Shown here piece by piece: positions 33,401 through 44,600 of a stretch of DNA of 64,000 nt (positions within the stretch are counted from its first letter, which is position 1; every line of letters starts with the position of its first letter). This stretch comes from a virus: IMG/VR virus record IMGVR_UViG_3300036770_005682, positions 1 to 64,000 of that record; one strand, given 5' to 3'. The notes below the pieces were generated by a model. The model was given only the letters and a program-made list of their open reading frames with translations, did no database searches and was not told the origin of the DNA. Position numbers and translations under genes: made by a program.

Positions 33401-35600
33401 TCTTGGACCATTAGCCGAATATCTAGAGGTCGACCTCGGGGATGGCTGGCATACTGCAGACGCTGACTCTGAGGCATCAGCAATGATTATTGAGAAGATG
33501 CTAGATAGGGCAGCGTCTAAGCAAGACACATCAAAACGGCTATTGGACGTAGACCAAGTCCCACGAATTGTCCAGGAACGTCGCGCGAAATACGAGCGCG
33601 ACATGGCTGATTATCAAAAGGCAAAGGCAGAATACGACCAGCTTATTTCTGGCCGTATGGGTGTTGTGCAGTTTGAAACTGCTAATGGCTCTGTTTACAC
33701 AAGGCAAGCTGACGGCAGATTCCGTCGCAGAAAGAGCGCAGTGCTCGGCACGACCATAGAAGATTCTGACGTTGAGTCCACCTTTGACAACACCGTATTT
33801 GTTAATGACAATGACGCGTATGCAATTATGGCCAAAGGACAACGTGGCCGGATAGTAGACGACAGTGGGAATTTGATTGGTCGCATATATGACGACACTA
33901 ATCTAGATAGTTCTAAATTCATGTCTCTTCGTCGTGATGGAGACGATTTTGATACCGCTTATAGAAAAGCAGGCGGAACGATAAAAGATGAAGCAATCCC
34001 GGCAGCACGCATATACAGGGAACCACAGACCGGTTTAGCCCCAATTGAGTGGAACAACGCAGACAACAAGTACCACGTAGGAAGCAGTGTTTCGTCCGTG
34101 ACAACAGAGCCATCTACGTCTATATCTGGAAGAATGGGAAATCCTGAGCGCGCATCGAAAGCAAAGACCGCACAGGTAAAAGAAGTTTTGTCGACCACAA
34201 AAAGCTCTGTCGGAGCAAACATGAGCGACGAATACGTAGATAATTGGGAATCAATAGAACCGCGACTCAGTGGAGAATTGGGCATTAGAAAGCCACTCAA
34301 AAAGGCAGAAGCTAGAGCCCAAAGCAGCGAAGCAATGAGACGTTTTGGTTCAATGTTGCGAGACTCAATCGGCAACGAGAATAAACCGGCACAGCAGACT
34401 CCATACAGCCCTCTGTTTGCTGGCGTCGAATTAGATTTTATGGCTCACATTGGCTCAATGACTGATGAAGAAATTGAAAACGAATTAGTAGATGCAATGA
34501 CTGAGTTCCATGCTGGACTCGACCCACGCCCTAGGGTGCAAGTATGGCAGGGAGATTTGACACGCATACTGCAACACGGGTATAAAACGACACACAACAT
34601 CACCAGTGACCACAGTTCTAGCCCAATGCGTAAAACGTATGAAGCAGAAATTGGCATTCATCCTGATTTCCCAGACACGATGAGACCAGCTTCAGGATAC
34701 ATGGTTCATTCTGATTGGCTGAATGCTGAAGAAACTATTGCCTCTGCCGCAGTGGAGGCGCTCCCCGGAGCTGATGAAGAAACAAATTTCCCCGAATACA
34801 TGGATAGAAAAGGCATAGAAGACCACCGTGGTCCAGTTAGCGTATACGGAGGAGCGGAAATAATTCTTAGACCGGAGACATCAGGACGCACATACTACGG
34901 GTATGGAGACTCGTTGTCAATGAGATTCACGCCAGTGTCTATAAATTCCACTGACCCAGATGAAATAGTGCGCCCTATGGCCATGGGTGGGACAATAGCC
35001 GGCACAAATATGTTTGATTTGCTTTATGGCAAATGGAAGGGTGACTACTCGGCACTCAGGTATCAGCCCAATGGTAAGAGCGGGCGGCATTATTTCGAAT
35101 CGATGGTTGTCGGCGGATTTGACGCTGCAGACATAGAAGAAGTAGTTATCCCTAATTCTGGAGCCATCCCTGTTGGGGTTTTGTTTGAGCCGGACAACCT
35201 TCCCGAATCAAGAGGAAACATAACAGGCTCCGATTACGACGATATGGCCACAATCCCGGCATTCGCAAAAATGTCTGACGCACAGTATTGGATTGATAAC
35301 GCTGGCTCATCTGAAGAGCAGGCATCAGAAATAGTCAAGATGATAAATGACAAAAAGATGCTGACTGTTAGGGCCAACCCCCAGCTCGCCCGTGGACTAG
35401 CAGCCCAGAAAATTAAAGAGCGCCTGCTTGAAGCTGGCGCAAAACTGACAGTTAGAAACCAGCAGGGGATGGACTATTTTGACCCCCAAAGCTGGGTTGA
35501 CGACCTTAAGGCAAAGACATTAGAAGATGCTATAGAGATGGCTATGAGAAACAAGGTAATGAGGGCCATTAGCCAGGCAATGAAAGAAGCACAGCGATGA
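30459..35600 (+). CDS. Giant polyvalent protein 1: zincin motif, DEDDh exonuclease, DUF3626-like domain
   Basis: A 1713-aa protein, starting GTG. An acidic N-terminus is followed by a Cys-18-Cys element (C152 in RCPAGTPNANQFTD, C170). A zinc-peptidase motif follows (VAVHEAGHTVDF, H470/E471/H474). A 3'-5' exonuclease of DEDDh type has D832 and E834 in FDYETTGF, D924 in YTPFD, and H998 and D1003 in HTADADSE, all catalytic residues present. The C-terminal domain (about 1355-1575) resembles DUF3626 (YGGAEIILRP, YGDSLSM, FESMVVGGFDAADIEEV). ISGRMG elements lie between these units: 32667-32684, 32793-32810, 33645-33662 and 34122-34139, plus FGGRMG at 31152-31169. The exonuclease lies exactly between the second and third ISGRMG. 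It probably enters the host after processing. Confidence 0.75.
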   Translation: MRDDEIKQKLIGAASQKDAKLETAPKSAAQEKNKNSKEPEKDKPEKPSKAKSEFEQFLIDWEPGDPLPFFPPGKILRLCHLSNNPMVTGSDYYFDNPKTTIKPYRPGQKSIEEEFIEVKNLGPKLKEGLSSLLGMVARSRGLWVDDKNKLRCPAGTPNANQFTDITGSNCFIPTPATAAQSGARAARRVLGTAEQMAAGVGQRVDRSTSGRAATAQRWTTGDLAYLQQGMDFGGRMGMPGSRVSPSQRTTRAGRVSPATGSSIYYIGRREAIARGKDLTRAARDLSDRYKVGAQTQAAIRLPNGQLVGNVLNRADFMAAMTYLMPNVDPNEIEEYYSNAIPGTLSLTDRRKYQSGFKAFWEAHIFEMIENAEAYKLITKFEMMDDLNTAIEISVEPFGPSPLSGGRRAGIGATQMATQANLMAEGGAHVSFKVSPFGMWQQMNGVGRNMDSDGSGWLDSIEGRMHYVAVHEAGHTVDFYNKLKAFGLDPNSMQRYTAPRRVVSVGGSPTVQQDKYNGAWIIDWANVTNPQNNPFVDDMIDAARRLKNTSYTGSKFSGRKIDLQNDLTTFYDNLAWAFQNNITHDVGDLVIMAAAVGGEYATVNGVETSAEFYAWRRLFGELRGNAAASRMPIGRDILQEGPFDLTPSDIDLRTTNARNSPTANLLTHFAAAWAVQERDRAMQPGGALDQIQQQLPPGVGLPQSIIDNFEQNAAADAVARLNQVGQSSFGVSPTGWNISGRMGNMQGPNDRPQTLHARRVRNAVRSYDANKTRVKTSFSISGRMGTPDPVKPQRPREPDNGPFTGKFLDVLRGASTWKEFASKYRKQTVVFFDYETTGFGDDGNMPVQIGAVKMRGGKVVERFNVFVNPGIPLGDWAKKNLKNDKGEPLTDEWLASKAGMRQAHEQLLEFFGEDALLGGQYTPFDLEVLERILKQEGIDYKPAGVIDSKAMADELLPRWSPQNPDGPTMVDPKTGEKKASNSLGPLAEYLEVDLGDGWHTADADSEASAMIIEKMLDRAASKQDTSKRLLDVDQVPRIVQERRAKYERDMADYQKAKAEYDQLISGRMGVVQFETANGSVYTRQADGRFRRRKSAVLGTTIEDSDVESTFDNTVFVNDNDAYAIMAKGQRGRIVDDSGNLIGRIYDDTNLDSSKFMSLRRDGDDFDTAYRKAGGTIKDEAIPAARIYREPQTGLAPIEWNNADNKYHVGSSVSSVTTEPSTSISGRMGNPERASKAKTAQVKEVLSTTKSSVGANMSDEYVDNWESIEPRLSGELGIRKPLKKAEARAQSSEAMRRFGSMLRDSIGNENKPAQQTPYSPLFAGVELDFMAHIGSMTDEEIENELVDAMTEFHAGLDPRPRVQVWQGDLTRILQHGYKTTHNITSDHSSSPMRKTYEAEIGIHPDFPDTMRPASGYMVHSDWLNAEETIASAAVEALPGADEETNFPEYMDRKGIEDHRGPVSVYGGAEIILRPETSGRTYYGYGDSLSMRFTPVSINSTDPDEIVRPMAMGGTIAGTNMFDLLYGKWKGDYSALRYQPNGKSGRHYFESMVVGGFDAADIEEVVIPNSGAIPVGVLFEPDNLPESRGNITGSDYDDMATIPAFAKMSDAQYWIDNAGSSEEQASEIVKMINDKKMLTVRANPQLARGLAAQKIKERLLEAGAKLTVRNQQGMDYFDPQSWVDDLKAKTLEDAIEMAMRNKVMRAISQAMKEAQR

Positions 35601-35920
35601 AAAAGTCACTAGTTGGCAAAACTAGAGATGGCGGAAAGTTGTTTTTCGTGTCAGGAGGCCGCAGTACAGGGATATTCCAAATTGGCAGAACCATGACAGA
35701 AATCAACTTCTGGGATTTTGTTGACAAGAGGCCTGACCTAGAAGAGATGATGATAACGCCAATGCAGAAAAGGCTTTGGTCAAGAAATATCTCAGACCCT
35801 CAGTGGGTTGCGCAGTTCATGCCGGCGCATTGGAGAAAGCGGGAAGATGAAAACCCATACAACCAAAAAGTTAGCCAGGCATTAGATACAATAAGAACAA
35901 CGACAGATTTGCTGTTCTAG
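35597..35920 (+). CDS. Small hypothetical protein, coupled to giant gene 1
   Basis: A 107-aa protein whose ATG overlaps the TGA of the preceding giant gene (ATGA). It begins MKKSLVGKTRDGGKLFFVSG and has an aromatic-rich centre (TEINFWDFVDKRPDLEEMMI, PQWVAQFMPAHWRKRE). No family is recognised. Small proteins follow three of the four giant genes in this locus, and translational coupling suggests stoichiometric partners or chaperones; that is inference. Confidence 0.5.
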   Translation: MKKSLVGKTRDGGKLFFVSGGRSTGIFQIGRTMTEINFWDFVDKRPDLEEMMITPMQKRLWSRNISDPQWVAQFMPAHWRKREDENPYNQKVSQALDTIRTTTDLLF

Positions 35921-35948
35921 TATTACGAATGTCGCATAAGGACCGCCA

Positions 35949-36593
35949 GTGGACAACTTTGAAAAATTCCTGAGTAATAAAATAATAATTGTAGACGAGG
36001 AAAAGGCCGGAGGCCCAGCTGGCGCTGTGATACCTCAGGAAAACATCACAGGTGACGTACTTAAAGGACGTGGTCCACGCAGGGGAAATCTAGAAAGACT
36101 ACTCAGGTATTGGCGTCCAATAATGAAAAAACCCGGAGGATTCCGCCGTTGCCGCGTGATACTTGCGGACCATCCGGAGCTGTACCCTCTTGAAAACATC
36201 TGTGCCTGGCTGCACCATGAGACAACAGGATTATGGCCGAACGAGGGTTGTCACCATCCAGGTATGAAAAACTGCCGCAAAAAGTTGAAAAACGTCACCA
36301 ATGGCAGTATATGGACAGACAAAGATTTTGATGAAAGAATAAGGAAACTTACATCCAGGGGGACCAGAAAGAGTCTACAATTTTCTGGAGTAGTTGTTCC
36401 CGATGAGCCCTTCACACCAGTCGTAACAAACGAAGATTACGACCATGCCTTCAAGGTTCTGCAAGACTTTATGGACATGGAGCCAGATTTCTGCAAAACA
36501 TTGATGGATGAGTCGAACTGGGAACATTTGCACGGCATGCAGTCCACCGAACTGAAACATATTGCGCCAGATGAAGACAGTATCTCTTTCTAA
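35949..36593 (+). CDS. Conserved actinophage-type head-locus protein with His/Cys cluster
   Basis: A 214-aa protein, starting GTG with TAAGGA upstream. The central segment GNLERLLRYWRPIMKKPGGF, RRCRVILADHPELYPLE and ICAWLHHETTGLWPNEGCHH-PGMKNC is one I recall as highly conserved near the capsid genes of many actinobacteriophages. The HH...C-HH...C group could bind a metal. In other phages similar segments lie inside larger structural proteins; here it is a separate gene. The C-terminal part is acidic and helical. Function unknown. Confidence 0.6.
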   Translation: MDNFEKFLSNKIIIVDEEKAGGPAGAVIPQENITGDVLKGRGPRRGNLERLLRYWRPIMKKPGGFRRCRVILADHPELYPLENICAWLHHETTGLWPNEGCHHPGMKNCRKKLKNVTNGSIWTDKDFDERIRKLTSRGTRKSLQFSGVVVPDEPFTPVVTNEDYDHAFKVLQDFMDMEPDFCKTLMDESNWEHLHGMQSTELKHIAPDEDSISF

Positions 36594-38628
36594 TTGCTGC
36601 GATGAAAAATCGCTGACACCAATTGTACAAACACGTCATGTAACGCCAGAGTTGGCGCTTACACACGTAAACGCATTCACCCAGCCATTGCCCAAAGATG
36701 GCAATTATAAAAATGCTGTAATGTACAAGTGTGCTATGCAGCGTCGAGGCGGACGAGTAAATCTAGAGGTAAAAGTCGGTTCGGTGACATCGACTAGTCC
36801 TGTTTTGCAGGGGCTTCAATCTGTCGGCTCAATGATTATCCCCGGAGATACGGCACCACTCAGAAGCCCTCTTCGCTCAGGGCTGGCTAGGGCCATAACG
36901 CCTGGCGGCGGCAGAGGAATTAATCCGTTTGCCTATGGTAAACCCAATCGCGGATACAGATGTCCAGAGGGTTACCAATATGGTGGACGCTTTACAGATT
37001 CCAGATTCTCAACATGTGGAAAACAATTGTTTGACCTTCCTGGGATAATTGGAGCAGCAATCGGCACAGCAATTAGACGTTCTGCCGCCGGTGTCGCCAA
37101 TTTTGAACCAAGCGGACGTCGGGTTGGGGCCCTATCCGTCTCTGGTGACATTATCCAAAGTCGCGCACCGCAAATTCCTAAAGTTTCAGCATTAAATAAG
37201 CGCGACAGAAACGCTAATATCGCATCTATTGTTGCTGCTATGGCCGGTGTTGCCGAACCATACAGAAGAATGGTCCGTCGTGATGGTTTCGTTCTTGAGC
37301 CAGTAGTAAGCAACGCAGTACTAAGAACAATCCCAGACAACAGGGATATGGAAGGTGCAACATTTGTTCAGACTGCCCTGGATAGAGCAGTTATAGGGAA
37401 AGATGAACTTGGGTTGCTATCCAATACTGGTGTCCAAAAGCTTGTTTATGTTTTGCCTGGTGGCTCGACGCTAAATATAGAAAAAGCGCGCCCATTAACA
37501 GTTGGCGAACGACGCAAATTGGGCAAGACGGTTAACGTAGCCATTAATGCAGAAAACAATTCTGACCCAGCATCTAGGTTGCGTTTCGTTGCAGAGCAGA
37601 TGGGCGATGCTATTGCCTACAGCGAGTCCTTTAACGACATAAAGGACCCCAATGCAATAATTACAGTGACGTTGCCTGGCACAAAGCGGAAAACTCAACT
37701 GAAGAGATGGGTTTACGAATCGTTTTATAAGCGCAAGCCAGACGTTCCAACCCCTTCAGAAACTGAAATAACAGAAGGCGATTCAGTAGGGCCAAGCGAA
37801 AAAATCGACAACCTTTCGGGGGCAGTGAGGCACCTCAATGCTGGAGGCTCACTAGAAAACATATCCAGCTCATTGCGGGTTGAAGCACTGAGGCGGAGCA
37901 GGCTTTACAAGAGTGGAAAACTCAAAGAGGGCGTAATCCTTCATGAGCGCGCAGATGGGCAAACCGTATTCGAAATACGTCCGAAGCGAGATTTTGAACA
38001 TATTGGGGCTTCGGTTGCTTCTGAGGTGCAACGTTCGTTAGGCCTGAGTGCGCCAAAAGTAAGATTGTCTGGCTCTGGAAATAGGAGAACCTATCTTATA
38101 GGGGAAGCGCAGGATACGCCAATTGCCGGTTCACAAAATAGAGCAAGCGGTTTAGAAAATGTTGCTGTGGAGGATTTGGTTGGACTAGCTGTCGCAGACT
38201 GGCTTTTGGACACTCACGGCAGAACTCCGGCAAACATTTCTCCTATAAATATATCTGGAGCCATGAGGGCGGTTGCATCGATTAACCCGATGTCTGGAGG
38301 AATATCTGCAAGAGGCAATAACAGGCAACGTTTCGACATAGACATGAACGATTTTTTCGGACAAGAATTGCGCGAAATGTACCGTCGCAATTTCGAAAAA
38401 CTAAAACTTGAGCAGAGGCGCAAGGCTCTCAACATGATTGCAACATATATAGAAAGAGCTCAAAATATAGATTTCCCAGAATTGCGCAAAAGGCTGAGTC
38501 TCGACGGTGAAATGTCCGAAGCAGAAAAGCGACACCTTTCTATTATTGAAACACTGTTCAATAGAAGACTAGAAACACTGAGAACATCCAGAGCCGCATT
38601 CATGTCTGCACTAGGATTGCGGCAGTAA
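36571..38628 (+). CDS. Polyvalent-type protein 2 with kinase-like (HipA/PI-kinase-like) fold
   Basis: A 685-aa protein. ATG 36571 is preferred over an upstream TTG; both overlap the previous gene. The N-terminus carries the Cys-18-Cys element (RCPEGYQYGGRFTD, C131 and C149). Near the C-terminus a series resembles the HipA/phosphatidylinositol-kinase fold: EGVILHERADGQTVFEIRP, ASEVQRSLGLSAPKVRLSG, LVGLAVADWLLDTHGRTPAN and FDIDMNDFFG. In active kinases the third motif reads 'NxDRHxGN'; here the Asp is replaced (THGRTPAN), so activity is doubtful. A variant of the linker element, ISGAMR, lies at 38251-38268. The stop overlaps the next start (TAATG). Confidence 0.5.
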   Translation: MKTVSLSNCCDEKSLTPIVQTRHVTPELALTHVNAFTQPLPKDGNYKNAVMYKCAMQRRGGRVNLEVKVGSVTSTSPVLQGLQSVGSMIIPGDTAPLRSPLRSGLARAITPGGGRGINPFAYGKPNRGYRCPEGYQYGGRFTDSRFSTCGKQLFDLPGIIGAAIGTAIRRSAAGVANFEPSGRRVGALSVSGDIIQSRAPQIPKVSALNKRDRNANIASIVAAMAGVAEPYRRMVRRDGFVLEPVVSNAVLRTIPDNRDMEGATFVQTALDRAVIGKDELGLLSNTGVQKLVYVLPGGSTLNIEKARPLTVGERRKLGKTVNVAINAENNSDPASRLRFVAEQMGDAIAYSESFNDIKDPNAIITVTLPGTKRKTQLKRWVYESFYKRKPDVPTPSETEITEGDSVGPSEKIDNLSGAVRHLNAGGSLENISSSLRVEALRRSRLYKSGKLKEGVILHERADGQTVFEIRPKRDFEHIGASVASEVQRSLGLSAPKVRLSGSGNRRTYLIGEAQDTPIAGSQNRASGLENVAVEDLVGLAVADWLLDTHGRTPANISPINISGAMRAVASINPMSGGISARGNNRQRFDIDMNDFFGQELREMYRRNFEKLKLEQRRKALNMIATYIERAQNIDFPELRKRLSLDGEMSEAEKRHLSIIETLFNRRLETLRTSRAAFMSALGLRQ

Positions 38629-41600
38629 TGAAATCTATATCGCTAGTTAGAGACAAGATTGACGGCTCTCCATTTGCTGTATTGCTTATCAACAAAGATG
38701 ATGTAACTGCATTCGGGTCATCTGGCCAAGGAAAAAATTGGGCCGATTGGGTAAATAGTCAAAACACTCAATTTGACAGCATTGATGACCTACTTGATGT
38801 AAGGCTAATTGCTGATACACCTGTACCGGCAAAAACGTTCAATGAAAGCAACCTGAGCAGCTATTTAGACCAGGAAAACATGGACCTGGTTATGCAGGAG
38901 CTGAATAAAAAAGTATTGCTAGAAGTAGTCAATACTAAATCAGCACAGCAAGAAGAGCCAATATTCAATGACGAGGAAGATGACTTACCAGACTTCATTC
39001 CGATGTCAATGTGGCCACTTTCTGATATTTCCCTTGCCTCGATAGATGTTGCATTTAAGTCAAATCTTGCAGCCTACAAAGCAAAGGCATTCAACCTAGA
39101 TAGAGACAGGCGAGCAATAGAGCTCGAGGTTAAATGGGCTCGTGCTATTTGGGACAATGACAGACAAGGGTGGCGCTGCCCACCAGAAACCCCTAATGGT
39201 GGTCAGTTTACCAACCGAATGGGCCTTGGATGCACAACAGGAATGATACGACGCCTTGGCCAGACGTTGATGAGCATCGAGGACCGCAACAAACTTCAAA
39301 TGACACTTCCGGGCCTTGAAGACCCACGCGGATTTCTATACAGAGCTGGAGCTCTGATAGATGAAAGAGCAGAGACGCGAGTAAGGAAATTTGCTGAGCG
39401 CAAAGAGCGTAGAGCAGCAAGGCGAGTTCGTAACATAATCGCCAAAGAAGGGAAAAAAGAACAGGAAAAACTGCAAAAAGAAAAGCGCCGCCATAATAGG
39501 TCTGGTGAATCAATAGGTGACATCTACAGAAGCCTTACTCCAGATGCAACCAGAACATCGAGAGTCCGCGCTGCCGGCGCAGTAAAGCTACGTAGATTTG
39601 CAGCACGAATAGAAGAAGAATCGCTTAGGGACGTAGGTCAAAGTCAACAGCGTCGTGACCGCAGAATGAGAGCTGTCACTGAAGAGCGTCTCAGCCCAAG
39701 AAAACTAAAACAATTACGCGACCAGGGCGGAAGAATACCCGGCTCCGACCTTGGTGGATATGTCCAAATGGACGTCAAGAGCGATGACGAAACATACAGG
39801 GCGATGGACGTCAATGGACAACTTATGGTGCCACGTGTCCTTGTGGACATGGACGAAATGCACTCTAATCCATTCTATGGTCGCCCAACATTGAAGGATG
39901 ACACAGGAAAAGAAATACCAAACCCACATGTTGACCATAAGTGGGTCACGGTTGAAGAAGTTCTCGCCATGTCATCTGTTAACCGCGCAACAAAACCAGT
40001 TCACGACTGGATTGAGATGCGCAAAGGACGTGGCTTTCCCGGTGATGAAACAATCAGCTACGTAGACGCCAAAGAATTAAAAAAGATACAAAAAGAGAAC
40101 GGCAGTATTGGCGTTAGGGTAAAGCTAAAAGACGACGGTAAAGGCACGTCTGCTGGGCGCGGAAAAGGAAAAGCAAAAACTAAACCGGCGCAAGGTGGCC
40201 CAATAGGTGATTTGGAGTGGCAGCCGGACGAGCTACCGCCGACGACTGCAAAGCAAATCCGCGACTCCTGGAGGGAAAGCAGAAAGCGTCTCGGCTCATG
40301 GATAGCAAGTCTCGACCCTTTGTCAGAGGACGACGGGAAAACACGTCGCGAAAAACGAAGAGAAAAACGCTCTAAAGCAAACAAGCCTGTTAGTGCAGTA
40401 ACTGCGGATGGATTTTGGTCCTCACTTTATCCCGATATCGAATCCCCGATTGAGGCTATGGATAGAGCAAGAGAAGCAAGCAGCGCTTCTGACAGCTTCA
40501 GGCAATGGTTTGAATCTGGTCAGTCGGGGAACTCACGCCGCTGGGGCTATAACGAAGTAATCGGAACTCCAACGCCGGAATTTGCCGCTTTTAAACGACT
40601 AGCCGACGGTGTTATTAGCGAACACGGAGGAGAAGTTCTCGTCGAAGGACCAGATTCAGGACACCCCCTGCGAAACGAGCTAGACAATAATTTTGAATTC
40701 AATACTAACTACAGAACATCATCTCCATTTCAACTTTACAACCTACGAGTCGTCACGTTAAATGATGGCGTAGAAGAGCGTAAAGTAATAGTTCTCGACA
40801 CGGTGTTTGCTAATGCTTGGACGGATAATCCACGAGATGAAAACAATAGACAATTAGACCCTACAGAAGCAGGTGTCCTACAACTTGCAACAAAATCAAC
40901 AGTTCTTGATGTTCCCCAAGATATTGTCGAACAAGCGGAAAAAGGAGATATGCGCGTTTGGGACTTTCTCGAAAGTGCAAACTTCGCGTTAATGTCAGGA
41001 CGACCAGGAACAACTCCAGGAAGCGTGTGGCTCGGATTCCCCCCAGCAGATGGAGCGCAAAACTTCGGCGGCGACAGGGTAATACGGTTTAATAAACGAG
41101 GAGCACCACTAAGCATTGCTTCTGGCTACCACGCAAGGAGCAATACGCCAAACCTTATCGGCGTAAAGACAGTGCACCTTGGCGGTACTAGCAATGCAAC
41201 AATAGACCTCCGAACTGGAGCAATGATTTCTGGTCGCATGGGTCCAGAGACGATACTTACACCAGATGGAGAAAAAGTACTTGATGACCCATCAATAAAC
41301 CCATTTACTGGCGAAAAAGAAAAAATGTGGATAGACAGGCTACCTGGCGCACGCAGGGGACGAAAGTCTCGTCGCCGCGTCGTCGGAGATAGGCCAGAAC
41401 AACCAGGAATAATCAGCCGCGTTGCCACAGCAGAGGGGCGACAGTTCTCTAGAGAGCGTCGAGCCGCCAGAAGAATGATTAAGGGCAAGACGCCTAGGGA
41501 CACAAGACCGCTCCGCCAGAGAATTGAAGCATCTTTATACGAGCGTTCACGTAGACGTACTGGCGATATCCGTCCGGAATGGCTACAGGCTCCAGATATA

Positions 41601-44600
41601 AATCCAGCAATAATCGAACAAGAGATACGCGATGCAGCTAGGTCGAATGACCCAGAAATAATTGCATCGCTGCCTGAAATAGGTGGAGTTTACGGTTGGC
41701 TTCTTCCTGAATCGTACCCAACAGGGACTTCCTGGTGGGACTCCGGCGTGAATAAACAAAGAGTTGATGCTCTCAATGCTTCTCTACACGAATTAGGTGG
41801 TTCATTTTTCCCACCAGTTACGCAAGAAGACATAGACAGGCTCCCCGAACTAGCAGAACAGGGGAGACTATGGTTGGAAGACATAAATGACCCAGACCAG
41901 CAAAGCACCCCTGGTGAAGTATCAAACTGGGGATTTGCTGAGTGGAAAGAATTCGAAGGGATGACGTATGTATACGATTCCCGAAATGAAACAAAACCAC
42001 CTATAGCAATAGTTCATAATGCATCTGGGACGACGCACCTAATTGGGAAAGACGGCAAGCATCTACTTTCCCTTGTCCCAAGGCTATCTAGCAACGGCGA
42101 AAATGTTTTCGTACCAATTGGTTCCCCTGAACTTCATAGAAAACTAGAAACCCCAAGCCAGGAAACTGGATTTTTGCAAACGCTTCTAGGGAAATTTAGA
42201 CGACGCGATAGACAGCAAGTCGAAACAGAACAAGTTATCCCAGGACTACGAGGTAGACGCAGAACATTTACGCGTGGGGATACAAGCATCAACGACGTAC
42301 GGGCAATATTCGAAGCCGGAGATGCTGGCTCTAGCCCAACATGGCCCTACTCATTTGCCACGCAGCAGAGAACTGGTTCGCAAATTCTTCCTAAAGCAAT
42401 GTCTGACGCTCAGATAGCGTTGGTTTTGGCTTCAGCAGAAAAAATGCAGGCGCAGCTAGAAGCATCCTTTAGACGGCAACTCGGTTTGCCACAAAACGAA
42501 TCTCTTACAGAAGATGGCATAAAAGACTTCATTGATGAACTATCTCGCAACGGCCGGAAACGCGAGGCTGGCATAGTAATAAATAATTTGCACGACCTTG
42601 CTGTGCTGGATGACCTTCTTTTTACTCAGGATATTGGCCACGTTAATAACCTAAAGCCTGGTAGGCGTCACATGATAATGCTTGATGCTGGAATTCCATT
42701 GTCAGACGCAGAGAAAAAGTCTAGACGTCGGATGACGCCTGACTTAATTTGGATAACGAAAGATACGGCTGGAAGTTCATATTTCAGGCTCTCCGACACT
42801 GGCGAACGAGGTCAATTCACATCTAGACGAACATTCCCCCAAGGAGATGTAAATCTATTAGATGTTGCTACTCCGCAAGGTCCATCATCTCCACGGCCAA
42901 CACCAACTGGGCCAGCGCTAATTCCCGGCACAGGGGACGTGACTGGAACAATCATTTATAGGGGTGGCTTATACTTTGACACTTCGACCGGCAGATACGT
43001 TGAAGACCTGACTGGTCTTGACTCAGATGGCGCGGACTTCTTGCATAAGCCTGTTCCTTTAGAAAACTATACGTTCAATGCGCTTGGAGATTTACAGGGC
43101 CAAGAATTTCCAAAGATTATTCTAAGCAGTGGACCAGGTGCTCCAAGGAGAGAGCTAGCAGTTGCTGCTCCTGGAATAAATCCACAAGACAAACGAGTTG
43201 CTGTTCAAACTAGACCTGACCTTGTGGAGGCTATAGTCACACAGCCATCATCGTTTACAGAGCTTTTCTACATGCTTAGAAACAGATGGCGCGCACTTGG
43301 TTCAGCTCAAAAATCGGAAGCCAAACTGCAGAAGCTGGGGCGGAATCCTGTTGCAACCGCCGACCTGATAAGTGGTATCAACAGCCCGCTACTAGCCAGA
43401 GCAGACGGCCTAGAAACAGAAGAGGGGATGTCTCTGTTTACATCGCCGGTAAATGCACCGGGCAGAACTATAAATAATGCTGCGGAAGTTCTTCGCGCGA
43501 TAAGAAATGCATCACGCAAGACCCCAACTGAAAATGGCCTATTTGATGAGTATTTGCCCGGGAGTGCTGGCGATTTAAGGCGTCAATCAACTGTAGTTTC
43601 AGGACCACACGAACTGCACCACTTACACGTTTTGGACAGTCTTGGGATAATGGAATCACTTCCATTTGAAACTGTTTACCTACCAAGCACACAACCAATA
43701 GGCAACCAAGTTGACATGCAAGCCTACGGTTACGGTCTTCCGCACATAGACAATGGTCTTTTCATGCCGCTCAACTCGGCTCTGCAACTTGATTTTGCCG
43801 CGAGGACAATGCGCAGATTGCTTGATTCTGGCAGCCAGCAAGACCGAGATGGATGGGATAGGACTTGGGGTAGGCGTGCTGGCGGCAGGTACGACATAAA
43901 TAAAGCAGACGTTGAAGAAGTAGAAAGAATGAGCGCCCTTGCATGGAAGCATGCAGCAGATGAACTTTCTAGAGTTGCCTCAGAATATGGAAACAAAAGA
44001 AATGACGCACTAGGAAGGTGGAGAGTAGGCAATGGGGTTGGGGAGAAAGACAACGATAAAGACCTGGCAGAAGTAACAAATTACGTCATGAATGGTGTCA
44101 TAGCTGAGCAGGCAGAATATCTATTGCACAGACACATCATTACTAACGATGACGTAATGCAGCAGATTGCTGAATCACATATTGCAGACATGACGAGACG
44201 CTCAATAGATGCGAACAAGAGAATCGACAGGCTTGAACAACTGCGCTCCGCTCAAACAGCAGTAGGTCGCAGAGCGACTGGCGGATATTCTCCAGACGAT
44301 GTCGACCCAATCGAATTGTTGCCCATACTTGACCGTCACGGAGATGGAGTAACAACAACTGCTCCGCTTAGAGATTTAGGCGAAATATCCGAAATAATGG
44401 CAGACCATAAAGCTCTCGGTTTTGCCGCCCCACTTGAGATAGACCCCGTAACAGGAGAGTTTGTTCCTCAAATTCTCACAGATGACCAAATAGAAGCCCT
44501 AGCGCTAATTGACTATGCATACAAGCGCCACAACATCATGACAAACATGATGGGGCAATCCAGGAATGCGGCAATAGAGGAAGCTCGTGCTGAATTCGGT

